Assembly (NCBI GenBank): GCA_031376265.1
Contig: JANMDK010000177.1
Span: forward strand, 1-9,689
Direction: 5' to 3'
Source: SZAS-79 sp031376265
Lineage (GTDB): Bacteria > Pseudomonadota > Gammaproteobacteria > Burkholderiales > SG8-39
DNA: 9,689 nucleotides
Positions 1 to 7,143 of this stretch are shown in pieces. The stretch's first letter is position 1. Each line of letters starts with the position of its first letter. The notes beneath the pieces were generated by a model that was given only the letters and a program-made list of their open reading frames with translations, had not been told where the DNA came from and ran no database searches. Both the position numbers and the translations under genes were made by a program.

Positions 1-1
1 C

Positions 2-655
2 GCCGTGCTGCGGGACCTGCACGGCTCCGGGCCGAAGCACATCGCCACGCTGAGGCTCCTCTTGCGCGCCGAGTTCGGCGCGCGCAACTGGGAGGAGGTG
101 CTGCGCCTCACCGGCATCCTCGCCAAGCGCGACGCGATTTCTCCGGCGCTGCAGGACGAGTACAAGAGCCAGGCGCTTTCCGAGCTTCTCGCGGCCCTGG
201 CGCACGACCCGGCGGGCCTGGAGGCAAGGTGGAGAAAGCTGTCGGCGCGCGACCAGGGCATGCCGCGCGTGGCCGCGGCGGCCGCAAGGCACGCTGCCTC
301 GGCAGGGCGCTCGGGCCTGGCGCGCGAGATCCTCGAGCGCGCGCTCGGCCAGGAATGGGTGCCGGCGCTGGTTGACCTGTATGGCTCGACGGCCGGCGAC
401 GACGTGCGCGCCCGCATCGAGAAGGCCGAGCGCTGGCTGACGGAGCATCCGGGCGATGCCCGGCTGCTGCTCGCGCTCGGCCGCCTTTGCGTGCGCGCGG
501 AGTTGTGGGGCAAGGCGCAAAACTACCTCGAGGCGAGCGCGTCTTTCGAGCCGAGCCGCGAGTCGTACCTTGCGCTTGCGCGGCTCTACGACCGGCTCGA
601 GAAGCCGCAGGAAGCGGGCCGTCACTACCGCCTGGCGGCGGAGTCGAAGGGCTGA
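2..655 (+). CDS. hemY: HemY-like TPR protein, 3' part (5' end outside window)
   Basis: This is the C-terminal part (about 217 residues) of a HemY-family protein. The frame is open to the left edge, so the GTG at 5 is not taken as a start. The family is anchored in the inner membrane by N-terminal helices (outside this window) with a TPR domain following, and it is associated with late haem synthesis; its exact biochemical role is unsettled. Visible here is an all-helical, Ala/Leu/Arg-rich chain. The HemY-like stretch RNWEEVLRLTGILAKRDA lies near residues 27-44. Two clear TPR units end the protein: one starting at PGDARLLLALGRL and one at RESYLALARLYDRL. The TGA stop at 653-655 is 92 bases from the stop of hemF on the other strand. 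In many proteobacteria hemY closes a hemC-hemD-hemX-hemY cluster, which would lie to the left. Confidence is good for the family and lower for function. Confidence 0.85.
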   Translation, partial: AVLRDLHGSGPKHIATLRLLLRAEFGARNWEEVLRLTGILAKRDAISPALQDEYKSQALSELLAALAHDPAGLEARWRKLSARDQGMPRVAAAAARHAASAGRSGLAREILERALGQEWVPALVDLYGSTAGDDVRARIEKAERWLTEHPGDARLLLALGRLCVRAELWGKAQNYLEASASFEPSRESYLALARLYDRLEKPQEAGRHYRLAAESKG

Positions 656-708
656 ATTCGAAACTTTTAATTTCGTAGAATCAATGTCGGCGCGGCTCTC
701 CGACCAGT

Positions 709-724
709 TGGTATACCGATACCA
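709..724. other. Inverted repeat in the convergent hemY/hemF spacer
   Basis: TGGTAT, a four-base loop ACCG, then ATACCA form a perfect 6-bp stem. It lies in the AT-richer 92-base spacer between the two convergent stops. It contains the 8-base palindrome GGTATACC (710-717). There is no T run on either side, so it is not a classical intrinsic terminator. It could be a weak bidirectional stop, an mRNA 3'-end structure, or a protein-binding site; GntR-type operators can look like TGGTATACCA. Elsewhere in the spacer, CGAAA (659-663) and TTTCG (671-675) make another small stem just after the hemY stop. I see no gene in the spacer. Confidence 0.3.
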
Positions 725-747
725 GTATATCCGGATGTCGGGGCAGC

Positions 748-1644
748 CTAGGTCCAGTCGCGCGCGATGAGGAAATCCGAGTAGAGCTTCGATTCCGGCG
801 AGCCGGGCTCGGGCTTCCAGTCGTATTGCCAGCGCACCAGCGGCGGCAGCGACATGAGGATCGACTCGGTGCGGCCGCCGGACTGAAGGCCGAACAGCGT
901 GCCGCGGTCCCAGACGAGGTTGAACTCGACGTAACGACCGCGCCGGTATGCCTGGAAATTTCTCTCCCGCTCGGTGTAGGCGAGGTCCTTGCGCCGCTCG
1001 AGGATCGGCAGGTACGCGCCGGAGAAAGCGTCGCCGACCGACTGCATCACCGAGAACGCATGGCCGAAATCCTTCCCGGCGAAGTCGTCGAAGAAGATGC
1101 CGCCGATGCCGCGCGGTTCCTGTCGGTGCTTGAGGAAGAAATAGTCGTCGCACCATTTCTTGAAGCGCGGGTGGTAAGCCGGGTCGAACCGGTCGAGCGA
1201 GGCTTTGCAGGCCCCGTGGAAATGACGCGCGTCTTCCTCGAAGCCGTAATACGGCGTGAGGTCCATGCCGCCGCCGAACCACCAGACGGGCTCGGCGCCT
1301 TCCTTCACCGCCACGAAGCAGCGCACGTTCATGTGCACCGTGGGGCAATACGGGTTGCGCGGATGCAGCACCAGCGAGACGCCCATCGCGTCGAAGCCGC
1401 GACCGGCGAGCTCGGGACGATTGGCCGAAGCCGACGGCGGAAGCGAGTTGCCGTGGACATGCGAGAAACCGACGCCGCCCCGCTCGAAGACCTTGCCGTC
1501 CTCCAGGATGCGCGTGATGCCGCCGCCGCCTTCGGCCCGCGTCCATTCGTCCCTTGCGAACGTTCCGCCGTCGACCGTCTCGAGCGAGGCGACGATCCGC
1601 TGCTGCAGCCCGGTCAGCCAGGCGCGGACGGCTTGCGTGTCCAC
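748..1644 (-). CDS. hemF: Oxygen-dependent coproporphyrinogen III oxidase HemF
   Basis: HemF oxidatively decarboxylates coproporphyrinogen III to protoporphyrinogen IX using O2, in the cytoplasm. The 298 residues nearly match the E. coli enzyme (299). Family signatures are dense: AEGGGGITRIL (38-48), FSHVHG (60-65), GVSLVLHPRNP (88-98), WWFGGGMDLTPYYGFEEDA (121-139), GIGGIFFDD (179-187), YVEFNLVWDRGT (238-249) and GLQSGGRTESILMS (252-265). The conserved histidines are present at 94, 104, 143 and 173, offset by two from those of E. coli. The start is a GTG at 1644: the alignment begins there, and upstream sequence in this frame only shadows purD. The start lies 4 bases after the purD stop, so translation is probably coupled; AAGAAG about 9 bases upstream is only a weak ribosome site. 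It is the last gene of the dusB-to-hemF run. Identification is very secure, the exact start slightly less so. Confidence 0.95.
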   Translation of the reverse strand: MDTQAVRAWLTGLQQRIVASLETVDGGTFARDEWTRAEGGGGITRILEDGKVFERGGVGFSHVHGNSLPPSASANRPELAGRGFDAMGVSLVLHPRNPYCPTVHMNVRCFVAVKEGAEPVWWFGGGMDLTPYYGFEEDARHFHGACKASLDRFDPAYHPRFKKWCDDYFFLKHRQEPRGIGGIFFDDFAGKDFGHAFSVMQSVGDAFSGAYLPILERRKDLAYTERERNFQAYRRGRYVEFNLVWDRGTLFGLQSGGRTESILMSLPPLVRWQYDWKPEPGSPESKLYSDFLIARDWT

Positions 1645-1648
1645 GGGG

Positions 1649-2935
1649 CTACTTCTTGCCCGCGCCGGTCTCGCGGATTGCGCGATGCCCGATGTCGCGG
1701 CGGAACTGCATGCCGGGAAAGCGGATCGGCTCGAGCACCTCGTAGGCGCGGCGCTGCGCCATCTTGACGCTCTCGCCGAGCGCGGTGACGCAGAGGATGC
1801 GTCCGCCGCTGGTGAGCACCTTCTTGCCGTCGAGGCGCGTGCCGGCATGGAAGACGTGGCTGTCCGGCGCCGGCCGCGAGAGCCCTTCGATCGCATCGCC
1901 GCTCCTCGGGTCGCCCGGGTAGCCGCTGGCGGCCATCACGATGCCGAGCGCGCAGCGCCTGTCCCATTCGGCCTCGACCTTGTCGAGCGTGCCGGCGATC
2001 GCGTGCTCGACGATCTCGAGCAGGTCGGATTTCAATCGCAGGATGATCGGCTGGGTTTCCGGGTCGCCCATGCGGCAGTTGAATTCGAGCGTCCGGGCGC
2101 GCCCGTCCTTGTCGATCATGAGGCCCGCGTAGAGGAAGCCGGTGTAAGGCGTGCCGTCCTTTGCCATGCCGGCCACCGCCGGCAGGATGATCTCGCGCAT
2201 GACGCGCGAATGGATCTTGGGGGTCACCACCGGTGCCGGCGAATAGGCGCCCATGCCGCCGGTGTTCGGCCCCTGGTCGCCGTCGCCGAGGCGCTTGTGG
2301 TCCTGGCTGGTCGCAAGCGGCAGCACGTTCGTGCCGTCGCACATCACGATGAAGCTGGCTTCCTCGCCTTCGAGGCAGTCCTCGATCACGACGCGCGCGC
2401 CCGCGTCGCCCAGGCCCTTGTCGCCGAGCATCATGGCGACCGCGGCCTTGGCTTGCGCCACGCTGGTCGCGACCACCACGCCTTTTCCTGCGGCGAGGCC
2501 GTCGGCCTTGACCACGATCGGCGCGCCGTGCGAATCGATGTAGCGCTCGGCCTCAATCCGGTCGGTGAATGTCTTGTAGCCCGCGGTGGGAATCTTGTGG
2601 CGCGCCATGAACTGCTTGGCGAAATCCTTGGATGCCTCGAGTTGCGCCGCCGCGCGGGTGGGCCCGAAGATCTTCAGGCCGCGCGCGCGGAACTCGTCGA
2701 CGATGCCGGCCGCCAGCGGCGCCTCGGGACCGACCACGGTCAGGTGGACGTTTTCTTTCGCGGCGAAATCCGCGATCGCGCGCAGATCGGTGAGCGGGAG
2801 GTTCTCAAGCCCGGGCTCGACGGCGGTGCCGGCATTGCCGGGGGCGACGAAGACTTTCTGCACCCGCGGGCTCTGCGCGAGCTTCCAGGCCAGCGCATGC
2901 TCGCGGCCTCCGCCGCCAACGACGAGGAGTTTCAT
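1649..2935 (-). CDS. purD: Phosphoribosylamine-glycine ligase PurD (GAR synthetase)
   Basis: PurD joins glycine to 5-phosphoribosylamine with ATP, the second step of de novo purine synthesis. The 428 residues match the family (429 in E. coli). The N-terminal domain opens with MKLLVVGGGGREHALAWKLA (1-20), followed by APGNAGT (31-37) and GPEAPL (69-74). The ATP-grasp domain follows with VVKADGLAAGKGVVV (141-155), GPNTGGMGAYSPAP (222-235) and LEFNCRMGDPETQ (283-295), which supply nucleotide and metal ligands. The C-terminal part carries SGGRILCVTALG (376-387). The ATG at 2935 fits the family N-terminus exactly; the frame runs open further upstream only through purH. purD begins 2 bases after the purH stop, so the pair is almost certainly co-transcribed and probably translationally coupled. 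Only a short AGG precedes the start. All expected motifs are intact. Confidence 0.97.
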   Translation of the reverse strand: MKLLVVGGGGREHALAWKLAQSPRVQKVFVAPGNAGTAVEPGLENLPLTDLRAIADFAAKENVHLTVVGPEAPLAAGIVDEFRARGLKIFGPTRAAAQLEASKDFAKQFMARHKIPTAGYKTFTDRIEAERYIDSHGAPIVVKADGLAAGKGVVVATSVAQAKAAVAMMLGDKGLGDAGARVVIEDCLEGEEASFIVMCDGTNVLPLATSQDHKRLGDGDQGPNTGGMGAYSPAPVVTPKIHSRVMREIILPAVAGMAKDGTPYTGFLYAGLMIDKDGRARTLEFNCRMGDPETQPIILRLKSDLLEIVEHAIAGTLDKVEAEWDRRCALGIVMAASGYPGDPRSGDAIEGLSRPAPDSHVFHAGTRLDGKKVLTSGGRILCVTALGESVKMAQRRAYEVLEPIRFPGMQFRRDIGHRAIRETGAGKK

Positions 2936-2937
2936 CT

Positions 2938-4497
<1,560 letters not shown>

Positions 4498-4504
4498 GGT
4501 TTCG

Positions 4505-4533
4505 GCGGCATCTGGCCGCAGTGCCGCAACTGC
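4505..4533 (-). promoter_or_regulatory. Two mutually exclusive small hairpins in the fis-purH gap
   Basis: In the transcript, GCAGT (4533-4529) can pair with ACTGC (4522-4518). GCGGC (4519-4515) can also pair with GCCGC (4509-4505), five bases of loop between. The two stems share bases 4518-4519, so both cannot form fully. The second ends seven bases before the purH ATG, where no Shine-Dalgarno is visible. The structure could modulate purH translation or stabilise the fis message end. Short GC stems are common by chance in such DNA, so this is only suggestive. Confidence 0.2.
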
Positions 4534-4537
4534 CCGC

Positions 4538-4777
4538 TCAACCCTTGATGCGATGCAGCTGCATTTTCTTGCGCAGCGTGTTGCGGTCGATGCCCAGCAT
4601 GGTCGCGGCCTGGGTGAGGTTGCCCTCGGCTTGGCCGAGCACGAGCTCGATCATCGGCTTTTCGACGTTCTTGAGGACCATGTCGTAGATCGAGGTCGGC
4701 TTCTCGCCGTCCATGTCCTTGAAATAGCGCTCGAGCGAACGCCTCACTGCATCGTGTAGTTCGTTGTTGCGGCTCAT
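4538..4777 (-). CDS. fis: Nucleoid-associated DNA-binding protein Fis
   Basis: Fis bends DNA as a dimer, shapes the nucleoid and adjusts transcription with growth rate; in enteric bacteria it activates rRNA and tRNA promoters. The 79-residue chain aligns over its full length with the core of E. coli Fis (98 residues). Helices for dimerisation fall around LHDAVRRSLERYF (7-19) and IYDMVLKNVEKPMIELVL (30-47). The helix-turn-helix follows: NLTQAATMLGIDRNTLRKKM (53-72). About 20 N-terminal residues of the enteric protein are missing, the mobile arm that contacts DNA invertases in recombination enhancers. This short form is, as I recall, usual outside the enterics. The ATG at 4777 overlaps the dusB stop as ATGA, the classic dusB-fis coupling, with a good ribosome site upstream. 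Identification is very secure. Confidence 0.96.
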   Translation of the reverse strand: MSRNNELHDAVRRSLERYFKDMDGEKPTSIYDMVLKNVEKPMIELVLGQAEGNLTQAATMLGIDRNTLRKKMQLHRIKG

Positions 4778-5811
4778 GCTGCGAGTCTCTCCCTGAATTC
4801 GATGGCCCCGTCGTGCGCCCGGGCGTACCTGAGGCGCTCGCCTGTGCCGGCGAGTCGCGAGAAAAAGGCGGATACCGCCGCGACCTGCGCGTCGGCTTGT
4901 TCGATGCGGTTCATTTCCCGGCGGAAGTCCTCGCCGCCCGGGAGGTCGCGCACATACCAGCCGATGTGCTTGCGAGAAACGCGCAAGCCCTGCTCGGCGC
5001 CGTAGAAGGCGTGCAGCGAGCGCACGTGGGCCACCAGCACGTCGCCGATCTCCGTCACGCGCGGCGCGGCCAGCCGGTTGCCGGTGGCGAGGAAATGCGC
5101 GATCTCGCGGAAGATCCACGGCCGGCCCTGCGCGGCGCGGCCGATCATGAGGCCGTCGGCGCCGGTGCGCTCGAGCACTGCGCGCGCCTCTTCGGGCGTG
5201 CGGATGTCGCCGTTCGCGATCACAGGGATGCCGACCGACGCCTTGACCTGCCGGATCGTTTCGTATTCGGCATGGCCGGAAAAACCGCAGGCGCGGGTTC
5301 GCCCGTGCACCGTCAGCAGGCGGATCCCCGCGGATTCGGCGGTGCGCGCAATGCGCACGGCGTTGCGCGAGGCAACGTCCGTCCCGGTGCGGATCTTGAG
5401 CGTCACCGGCACATCCACTGCGGCGACGACCGCATCGAGGATGGCGCCGACCAGCCGCTCGTTGGCGAGCAGCGCGGAGCCGGCCGCCACGTTGCAGACT
5501 TTCTTGGCGGGGCATCCCATGTTGATGTCGATGATCTGCGCGCCGAGCGCCACGTTGTAGCGCGCCGCATCGGCCATGGTAGCCGGGTCGGCGCCGGCGA
5601 TCTGCACCGAGATCGGGTCGGCTTCGCCGGCATGGTCGGTGCGCAGGCGGGATTTGCGCGTCTCGCGCAGCTCCGGCTTCGAGGACACCATCTCGGACAC
5701 CGCGAGGCCCGCGCCGAAGTGCTTGCACAGCTGCCGGAACGGCCGGTCGGTGACACCCGCCATCGGAGCAACGAACAAAGCATTGCGCAAAGCATGCGCG
5801 CCAAGCTGCAT
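4774..5811 (-). CDS. dusB: tRNA-dihydrouridine synthase DusB
   Basis: DusB is an FMN enzyme that reduces specific uridines in the D-loop of tRNA using NADPH. The 345-residue chain follows the E. coli protein closely. FMN-barrel motifs run in order: APMAGVTDRPFR (15-26), VSEMVSS (38-44), VQIAGADP (69-76), INMGCPAKKV (96-105) with the catalytic Cys100, LKIRTG (138-143), VHGRTR (168-173), ANGDI (199-203) and MIGRAAQGRPWIFREI (222-237). RKHIGWY (280-286) belongs to the C-terminal helical tRNA-binding domain. It is about 24 residues longer than E. coli DusB at the C-terminus, and this tail contains the fis ribosome site. The ATG at 5811 matches the family start, although the bases before it (GGTCCCTCCG) are pyrimidine-rich with no Shine-Dalgarno. 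The stop overlaps the fis start by four bases. It is probably the first gene of the fis-purHD-hemF transcript. Confidence 0.96.
   Translation of the reverse strand: MQLGAHALRNALFVAPMAGVTDRPFRQLCKHFGAGLAVSEMVSSKPELRETRKSRLRTDHAGEADPISVQIAGADPATMADAARYNVALGAQIIDINMGCPAKKVCNVAAGSALLANERLVGAILDAVVAAVDVPVTLKIRTGTDVASRNAVRIARTAESAGIRLLTVHGRTRACGFSGHAEYETIRQVKASVGIPVIANGDIRTPEEARAVLERTGADGLMIGRAAQGRPWIFREIAHFLATGNRLAAPRVTEIGDVLVAHVRSLHAFYGAEQGLRVSRKHIGWYVRDLPGGEDFRREMNRIEQADAQVAAVSAFFSRLAGTGERLRYARAHDGAIEFRERLAA
4787..4794 (-). promoter_or_regulatory. Ribosome binding site of fis
   Basis: AGGGAGAG on the - strand lies nine bases before the fis ATG, inside the last codons of dusB. It is the clearest Shine-Dalgarno in the five-gene run and supports the 79-residue start. 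It suggests fis is translated more strongly than, or independently of, dusB, despite the ATGA overlap. Confidence 0.65.
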
Positions 5812-5848
5812 CGGAGGGACCAGGAATTTGGATTGCGAAGGGGAACGA

Positions 5849-5877
5849 ATTCTATACGCTCCGCCGCAAAAAAAAAA
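5849..5877 (-). promoter_or_regulatory. Candidate promoter of the dusB-fis-purHD-hemF operon
   Basis: On the - strand TAGAAT (5854-5849, five of six to TATAAT) lies 17 bases after the first six T of the ten-T run (5877-5872). This places a start near 5842 and a leader of about 30 bases before the dusB ATG. The -35 match is poor (TTTTTT against TTGACA), so activation by a factor, or by the T tract itself, would be needed. In E. coli the dusB-fis promoter is strongly growth-regulated and repressed by Fis; I see no convincing Fis consensus site here. It is the best -10 I find in the spacer. Confidence 0.4.
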
Positions 5878-5891
5878 TCGCGCCGGCGGCG
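5868..5891 (-). terminator. Weak intrinsic-terminator-like element after the ubiH-like gene
   Basis: Reading the - strand, CGCC (5891-5888), a GCC loop and GGCG (5884-5881) form a 4-bp GC stem. It is followed after three bases by ten T residues (5877-5868). The T run is excellent but the stem is short. It lies about 150 bases past the ubiH-like stop and immediately before the candidate dusB promoter, where a terminator would be expected. The same T run may instead serve as a promoter element. Confidence 0.35.
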
Positions 5892-5956
5892 TTTGTCTCG
5901 TCTCCGCAACACGATGAGGCATCGCAACGCACCAAAGAAGTGAATGCGGGAGTGAT

Positions 5957-5968
5957 CGCGATATCGCG
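5957..5968. other. Perfect 12-base palindrome CGCGATATCGCG
   Basis: A perfect 12-base palindrome lies in the 231-base spacer between the ubiH-like stop and dusB, about 100 bases upstream of the candidate dusB -10. It could be an operator half-site pair or simply chance in GC-rich DNA. I do not recognise it as the site of a named regulator. Nearby, TTCCG (5985-5989) and CGGAA (5994-5998) make a small stem with a four-base loop. The rest of the spacer (5812-6042) shows no gene. Confidence 0.3.
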
Positions 5969-6042
5969 CAACGAATGCTTGACTTTCCGGCATCGGAAGC
6001 GCGGGTGGGCTTGACAACGCCGTGCGAATCGAGCGCGAAGCG

Positions 6043-7137
6043 TTACCAGGCAGAGGTGCCGAAGATCATGCGCTTCGCAAAGGCGCGGCGCGCAGGCGGG
6101 CAGAGGTCGAGCACAGTCAGCGCCGCGCCGCGCACCAGCGGCGAGAGCGGGTCGCGGCGCACATAGAGCGTTGCAAGCAGGTCGGTGGCGCGAATTGCGG
6201 CTTGCGCATCGAGTGAGCGGAGCCGCGAGAATTTTTCCGCGAACTGGACGGACCCGAGCGACTCCGGCGTGGCATCGCGGATCGATGCGGCCAGTTCCCA
6301 GGCGTCGCGCAGCCCGAGGTTGAGGCCTTGTCCCGCGACCGGGTGCAGTGTCTGGGCAGCGTTGCCGATGTGCACTTCGCCCGCGATGCTTGGCGCACTC
6401 CGATAGCGCAACGCGAGCGGCATTGCGGTGCGCGGCCCCGTTTTGAGGAACCGCCCGGCGCGCCGGCCGAACGCGGACTGCAGCGAATCGAGAAAGTCCG
6501 CGTCACCCAAGCCCATGGTTTCGGCGGCCGCCGCATTCGGGCGGCTCCACACCAGACCGTAGCGGCCCGCCAAAGGGAGTAGTGCCAGCGGCCCGTCCGG
6601 CGTAAAGCGCTCCCAGGCGACTGTACCGGCCGCTGGCGCGCACTCCACCAGCGCAACGATCGCCGAGTGGCCGTAGTCCTTCGACGAGGCGAGCCCGTCG
6701 GCCAAGCCTTCCGCATGGACGACCAGGCGCGCGCGCCTTTGGGCTGGTGCGGGGTCGGAGGGGCCGGCAGCGGTTGCCAAGTGGGCGGCGAGTGCGGCGT
6801 AGTCCACCACATAGCCAAGCGCGGGCAGGCCGACATCGTCGCGCGAGATGCGAGTGCGGCCGAAGCGACCCGCTTGCGAAACGTGAATCTGCTCGATCGG
6901 CGTGGACCGCAGCCCGTCCCAGGCGCCGACGCGCTCCAGGATCAGGCGGCTCGCCTGCGACAGCGCCAGTGGCCGGAAAGCGCGTCCAGCTTGCCCGGCC
7001 GGGATTTCCGCCGGCCGTCGCCCAGCAAGTGCAACGCGAAATCCGGCGCCCCGCAGCGCAAGTGCAAGCGTGCAGCCCACCGGGCCGGCGCCGCGAATTT
7101 CAATGTCGAGGTCGAGGTCGTGGTCGTGGGCGGCCAT
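6043..7137 (-). CDS. ubiH: UbiH-family FAD-dependent ubiquinone-biosynthesis hydroxylase (compact form)
   Basis: This family uses FAD, NAD(P)H and O2 to hydroxylate the aromatic ring of ubiquinone precursors at the inner membrane. It has 364 residues (E. coli UbiH 392). FAD motifs are the dinucleotide fold GAGPVG (17-22) with flanking strand and helix, SQASRLILERVGAWD (60-74), and GNAAQTLHPVAGQGLNLGLRD (258-278). WERFTPDGPLALLPL (175-189) is also typical. Between VVDYAALAAHL (110-120) and RLVVHAEG (137-144) only 16 residues remain where E. coli has about 40, so a beta-strand pair of the FAD domain seems missing. The usual DG motif reads EG. The gene starts six bases after pepP, without a clear Shine-Dalgarno; pepP-ubiH adjacency also occurs in E. 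coli and supports the name. Paralogues UbiI/UbiF-type remain possible, so the exact ring position is not settled. It may be less active or have diverged. Confidence 0.82.
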   Translation of the reverse strand: MAAHDHDLDLDIEIRGAGPVGCTLALALRGAGFRVALAGRRPAEIPAGQAGRAFRPLALSQASRLILERVGAWDGLRSTPIEQIHVSQAGRFGRTRISRDDVGLPALGYVVDYAALAAHLATAAGPSDPAPAQRRARLVVHAEGLADGLASSKDYGHSAIVALVECAPAAGTVAWERFTPDGPLALLPLAGRYGLVWSRPNAAAAETMGLGDADFLDSLQSAFGRRAGRFLKTGPRTAMPLALRYRSAPSIAGEVHIGNAAQTLHPVAGQGLNLGLRDAWELAASIRDATPESLGSVQFAEKFSRLRSLDAQAAIRATDLLATLYVRRDPLSPLVRGAALTVLDLCPPARRAFAKRMIFGTSAW

Positions 7138-7143
7138 GCGGGC

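Noticed and set aside
684..748. Imperfect direct repeat ATGTCGGCGCGGCT / ATGTCGGGGCAGCC in the convergent spacer
   Set aside because: Two copies with three mismatches and no flanking structure of an element or attachment site.
1645..1896. Upstream extension of hemF to an ATG at 1896
   Set aside because: The added residues are Arg/Ser/Ala-rich shadow of purD in another frame. The GTG at 1644 gives the family length.
5812..5922. Upstream extension of dusB to an ATG at 5922
   Set aside because: It would translate the T tract and the terminator-like stem, adds 37 residues unlike the family, and would cover the candidate promoter. The family N-terminus starts at 5811.
4813..5943. A 376-codon open frame on the + strand opposite dusB
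   Set aside because: It mirrors dusB codons in antisense, has no recognisable domain and runs into the spacer with the homopolymer tract.
6011..6040. TTGACA on the + strand near 6011 as a rightward promoter
   Set aside because: There is no -10-like sequence at the right spacing and no + strand gene downstream.
7105..7131. Short tandem pattern coding HDHDLDLDIE at the start of the ubiH-like gene
   Set aside because: Only a few imperfect six-base units in coding DNA; no sign of a functional repeat.
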